64,000 nt of DNA from positions 62,001 to 126,000 of the forward strand of contig JAHHGZ010000014.1 in NCBI GenBank assembly GCA_019359595.1, in the 5' to 3' direction. Positions 61,132 through 64,000 of this stretch are shown here, piece by piece. Position numbers and translations under genes: made by a program. The notes beneath the pieces are model-generated. The model was not told where the DNA came from. It saw only the letters and a program-made list of their open reading frames with translations, and made no database searches. The first letter of the stretch is position 1. Each line of letters opens with the position of its first letter. Source of the DNA: Cyanomargarita calcarea GSE-NOS-MK-12-04C. GTDB taxonomy: Bacteria; Cyanobacteriota; Cyanobacteriia; Cyanobacteriales; Nostocaceae.

Positions 61132-62121
61132 ATGCCGAAAATATCTGTAATTATTCCAGTTTATAATGGACAAAAGACTATTAAAGCGACAATTGAATCT
61201 GTATTGCAACAAACTTTGTCTGATTTTGAATTAATCGTAATCAATGCGGATTCATCAGACTCGACATTAAATATTATTTCGCAAATAGAAGACCCACGTT
61301 TGCAGGTATTTACATATCCCAAAGCAAATGTAGCTGTTAATCGCAATCGTGGTGTTTCACACGCTATTGGGGAGTTTGTTAGCTTTTTAGATGCCGATGA
61401 CCTTTGGACAACTGATAAACTAGAAGCACAATACAAAGCGTTATTAGAAAATCCTAATGCTGCGATCGCTTATAGTTTTACGGATGCAATCGATGAAAAT
61501 GGTCGATTTCTACGTAAGTGCAGCCATGCCAGTTGGACGGGTGATGTTTATTTAAAGCTCTTGTTAGATGACTTCATCGGTAGCGGTTCTAATGTCACGA
61601 TCCGCAAGGATACATTTACCGAAATTAGTGGTTTTGACGAGACACTTACGAATGCTCAGGATACAGATTTGTGGTTGCGAATAGCCGCTCAACATCATTT
61701 TGTTGCCGTCACAAAAGTGCAAATTCTATATCGTATTTGCGGGGATTCCATGTCTTCTAATCTTTTAGGGCTGGAAAAATCAAATTTACAAATTATTGAA
61801 AGAGCATTTGCTTGCAAAAAAGCAGCACAACTACAGCATTTAAAACGATATAGCATTGCGAATCTTTATAAATATCTTAGCTACAAGTCATTGGAAGTAC
61901 CATTAGATAAACGTAAAACTATAATAGTAATTAGATATCTCTGGCAAGTAGTCATAACAGACCCATATATATTGTTTAAACCAGTAATTTATAAAGCTTT
62001 ATTAAAACTTGTGGCAATTAATATATTGCCATCAAAACAAGCTCAAAAATTATTCAATAAATTTCCCAATTTATCGAATACAAGTACATTTTTTGGATAT
62101 ATAAAATCCAGCTTGGATTAA
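61132..62121 (+). CDS. Family 2 glycosyltransferase
   Basis: 329 residues. ISVIIPVYNGQKTIKATIES at the N-terminus, with LIVINADSSDSTLNI and DADD (about 87-90) as the nucleotide-sugar site. The acceptor region includes GFDETLTNAQDTDLWLRIAA (about 180-200), with the catalytic Asp in AQDTDLW. Lower GC than the housekeeping genes. The DxD site and helical C-terminus fit an inverting enzyme adding sugars to a lipid carrier. Follows the HpsE-like gene by 62 bp. Confidence 0.9.
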   Translation: MPKISVIIPVYNGQKTIKATIESVLQQTLSDFELIVINADSSDSTLNIISQIEDPRLQVFTYPKANVAVNRNRGVSHAIGEFVSFLDADDLWTTDKLEAQYKALLENPNAAIAYSFTDAIDENGRFLRKCSHASWTGDVYLKLLLDDFIGSGSNVTIRKDTFTEISGFDETLTNAQDTDLWLRIAAQHHFVAVTKVQILYRICGDSMSSNLLGLEKSNLQIIERAFACKKAAQLQHLKRYSIANLYKYLSYKSLEVPLDKRKTIIVIRYLWQVVITDPYILFKPVIYKALLKLVAINILPSKQAQKLFNKFPNLSNTSTFFGYIKSSLD

Positions 62122-62131
62122 CTTAAAAAAC

Positions 62132-63316
62132 ATGAAAATTGCTTACGCTACTGTCTATGATGTTTTAAATAAAGGCACTTGGTCAAAACATCTCCAAGGA
62201 TTGTGTACGGCTGGTTCTTACATTGCAAAAAATCTAGTAGATGAAAATACTAATATTAACTATATTGGTCCACTTAAGAAAAGTTTTTCAGTATTGACCA
62301 GAACTAAGTGGAGTTTATATCGTAATGTCTTTAAAAAAGATTATTATAGCTGGGCGGAACCTCTAGTTGCGAGAAATTATGCATATCAAATTGAAACTAA
62401 ATTAAATTTTGCAGACTGCGATGTAGTCTTATGTCCAGAAAATGTAATTCCCATAGCCTATCTCAAGTGCAAGCAACCAATTGTATTATGGACAGATGCA
62501 ACTCTCAATTCCTTAATAAACTTTTATCGCCATCTTGATAATTTATGCGATGAAACTATTGAAAATATATATAAGCTTGAAAAGAAAGCGCTGAATAGAT
62601 GCGATTTGATTATATTTACTTCGGAATGGGCTGCTAATAACGCAATTGAAACTTATGCAATTTCTCCATCTAAAATAAAAGTTGTACCCTTTGGGGCAAA
62701 TTTAGAATCTAATCGGAGTTATGAAGATATTCGCTCTTGTGTCGAGTCGAAAACTCAGAGTCCGTTTAAATTACTCTTTATGGGTGTTGATTGGGTAAGA
62801 AAAGGAGGCAGTACAGCTTTACAAATTGCCACAGAGTTAAACAATTTCGGCTTAAAAACTGAATTATTAGTAGTTGGATGTCAGCCTCCGATTAATGTAA
62901 GATTACCTGATTTTGTAAAGGTTATTGATTTTATAGATAAGTCGAAGCCAGAAGGTTTAGACAAGATAAATAAATTGTTTGCTGAAGCGCATTTCCTAGT
63001 CTTACCAACGCTTGCAGATTGTACTCCTCACGTATTTGCTGAAGCCAATTCCTTTGGAGTTCCTTGTATATCTACAAATGTAGGTGGTATAGCAACTCTT
63101 ATTCAAGATAATTTGAATGGGAGAACTTTTTCTGTTTCTGCAAGTGTTTCTGAGTATTGCGATTATATAATTTCTGTGATGACTAATTACGGCGATTATC
63201 AAAAGTTGGCACTGTCGTCTTTTGAAGAGTATCAATCTCGTTTAAATTGGAATGTTGCTGTGAAAAATGTTAAAGAGTTAATGATGGAGTTGTGTGATAC
63301 CAAATTTATTGTGTGA
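62132..63316 (+). CDS. Family 4 glycosyltransferase
   Basis: 394 residues, GT-B fold. N-terminal part lacks a typical GGxxR motif but reads KIAYATVYDVLNKGTWSKHL. The C-terminal donor domain is clear: VPFGANLES, LLFMGVDWVRKGGSTALQIA, LVVGCQPP, and the E-x7-E motif in VFAEANSFGVPCISTNVGGI. Only 10 bp separate it from the preceding gene, so all three glycosyltransferase genes form an operon. Likely builds part of an exported polysaccharide. Confidence 0.88.
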   Translation: MKIAYATVYDVLNKGTWSKHLQGLCTAGSYIAKNLVDENTNINYIGPLKKSFSVLTRTKWSLYRNVFKKDYYSWAEPLVARNYAYQIETKLNFADCDVVLCPENVIPIAYLKCKQPIVLWTDATLNSLINFYRHLDNLCDETIENIYKLEKKALNRCDLIIFTSEWAANNAIETYAISPSKIKVVPFGANLESNRSYEDIRSCVESKTQSPFKLLFMGVDWVRKGGSTALQIATELNNFGLKTELLVVGCQPPINVRLPDFVKVIDFIDKSKPEGLDKINKLFAEAHFLVLPTLADCTPHVFAEANSFGVPCISTNVGGIATLIQDNLNGRTFSVSASVSEYCDYIISVMTNYGDYQKLALSSFEEYQSRLNWNVAVKNVKELMMELCDTKFIV

Positions 63317-63779
63317 AAAAAATATTTTGTCCGTAAAAATAAAGCCCCTCACCCTAGAAGGGTGGGGCTATACGAACAAAGCCCACCTGCGTGGGCTAAT
63401 TAGGTTCATAATATTTGGTATAAGTAAGTAGATGGTTGTGATTGCGAGGAGGGATTGCTTCGTTCCTCGCAATGACGGAATTGCTTTGTGATTGCGAGGA
63501 GGGATTGCTTCGTTCCTCGCAATGACGGGATTGTTTTGTGATTGCGAGGAGGGATTGCTTCGTTCCTTGCTGCGGACAGTATTTTATTACCAGGTAGGGA
63601 AATCCGAATAAGTCTTGTGTGGCAAACAGCCCTTTAAACTAGAAGCGATCGCCTGAGATATGGATTTAAGATTCTGATTGGTATAATACCTCCTGAGAAC
63701 CGGGTTAAAAGCTCGAAGTCATCGACTTGGGAGGATTTCCCGCTATCATGTCAGATATTTGCATTGCAGATTACTAATC
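63317..63779. repeat. Spacer with dispersed repeat and three 50-bp tandem hairpin units
   Basis: 63331-63400 is a copy of the interior of the 59.8 kb MITE (ccctagaagggtggggctata, gcccacctgcgtgggct), same orientation. 63435-63575 has three units of period 50, each with attgcgaggagggattgctt and its partial inverse cgttcctcgcaatgac. One HIP1 at 63645. The htpG promoter should lie after that. Confidence 0.7.
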
Positions 63780-64000
63780 ATGCTAGAACAAGGTACCATC
63801 AGTATTCATACTGAGAATATTTTCCCGATTATCAAGAAGTCTCTCTACTCGGATCATCAAATTTTCTTGCGGGAACTCGTATCCAACGCCGTAGATGCTA
63901 TTCAAAAGCTGAGAATGGTGTCTCGTGCTGGGGAATACTCCGGGGATATCGGAGAAGAAGAAATTGTACTTGCCATAGACAAGGATAAAAAAACCCTCTC
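63780..64000 (+). CDS. htpG: Chaperone HtpG (Hsp90), N-terminal part
   Basis: ATP-dependent chaperone of the Hsp90 family, cut by the window edge after 73 codons. The start MLEQGTISIHTENIFPIIKK is followed by SLYSDHQIFLRELVSNAVDA, with the conserved Glu and Asn of the ATP pocket, and IQKLRMVSRAGE. The ATG is at 63780, and no stop appears before the edge. High confidence. Confidence 0.95.
   Translation, partial: MLEQGTISIHTENIFPIIKKSLYSDHQIFLRELVSNAVDAIQKLRMVSRAGEYSGDIGEEEIVLAIDKDKKTL

Noticed and set aside
63700-63760. tRNA-like folding before htpG (gaaccgggttaaaagctcgaag)
   Set aside because: No complete cloverleaf, no proper T-loop and acceptor stem; not a tRNA.

Overview
The window is a 64 kb stretch of chromosome from a filamentous, probably heterocyst-forming cyanobacterium (Nostocales type). 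Several things point there. The octamer GCGATCGC (HIP1) recurs throughout. The intergenic spaces carry short tandem heptamer-type repeats (gttaggagttaggag, caactaacaacc, gaaggaagaaggaag) and small palindromic inserts. The genes include cyanobacterial or plastid-lineage markers: CrtR, PipX/PipY, SepF, Ycf51, DUF3119/DUF3086, short-form HisG and an HpsE-like glycosyltransferase. No rRNA or tRNA gene and no CRISPR array was recognised.

Layout. 1-7 kb: 3' end of crtR, a small unknown, aroH, sppA, a membrane protein, then the block mlaE - DUF3119 - DUF3086 - plsY (envelope lipids). 7-9 kb: a MazF-like toxin/antitoxin pair, a MITE, and a YkuE-like phosphoesterase. 9.3-21 kb: housekeeping genes on the + strand (der, ecfT-like, trpE/pabB-like, acpS, pipX-pipY, sepF, proC, a divergent trpF paralogue, a Ski2/Mtr4-like helicase). 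21.4-31.5 kb: nine genes, all on the - strand, that look like a biosynthetic cluster: GNAT-like protein, Rieske oxygenase, ferritin-like di-iron protein, AurF-like di-iron protein, ferredoxin overlapping a second Rieske oxygenase, fatty-acid-hydroxylase-like protein, left-handed beta-helix acyltransferase and a GH3-type acyl-amido synthetase. It is interrupted by repeats and a broken Panacea-domain (DUF4065) gene. 31.8-46.3 kb: mixed genes (CBS plus degenerate kinase adaptor, lipoprotein, nagB, HAD phosphatase, ROK kinase, sucrase/ferredoxin-like protein, ABC exporter, hisG, response regulator, truncated flavin monooxygenase, acyltransferase) with several broken genes and dispersed repeats. 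46.6-48.7 kb: a small arsenic locus, arsR - aquaporin - arsH, with a recognisable ArsR operator. 48.8-52.1 kb: aminotransferase, iron-type alcohol/glycerol dehydrogenase, ycf51. 52.1-54.1 kb: an IS200/IS605 element with tnpA and tnpB. 54.2-63.3 kb: surface-polysaccharide genes (DUF1919, Wzy-like ligase, YaaW-like, FAD oxidoreductase, methyltransferase, three glycosyltransferases), the glycosyltransferases being bracketed by two copies of one repeat. The window ends inside htpG.

The best candidate for an undescribed system is the 21.4-31.5 kb cluster. Its parts (two different ferritin-fold di-iron proteins, two Rieske oxygenases with one dedicated ferredoxin, a membrane hydroxylase, an acyltransferase and an amide ligase) fit an oxidatively tailored acyl-amide or lipid-like product. 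The product itself cannot be read from sequence. Other points of note: a chorismate mutase whose catalytic carboxylate appears to have moved, a toxin gene apparently starting at ATA, a kinase-like adaptor lacking its histidine and ATPase domain, and several related MITE families.
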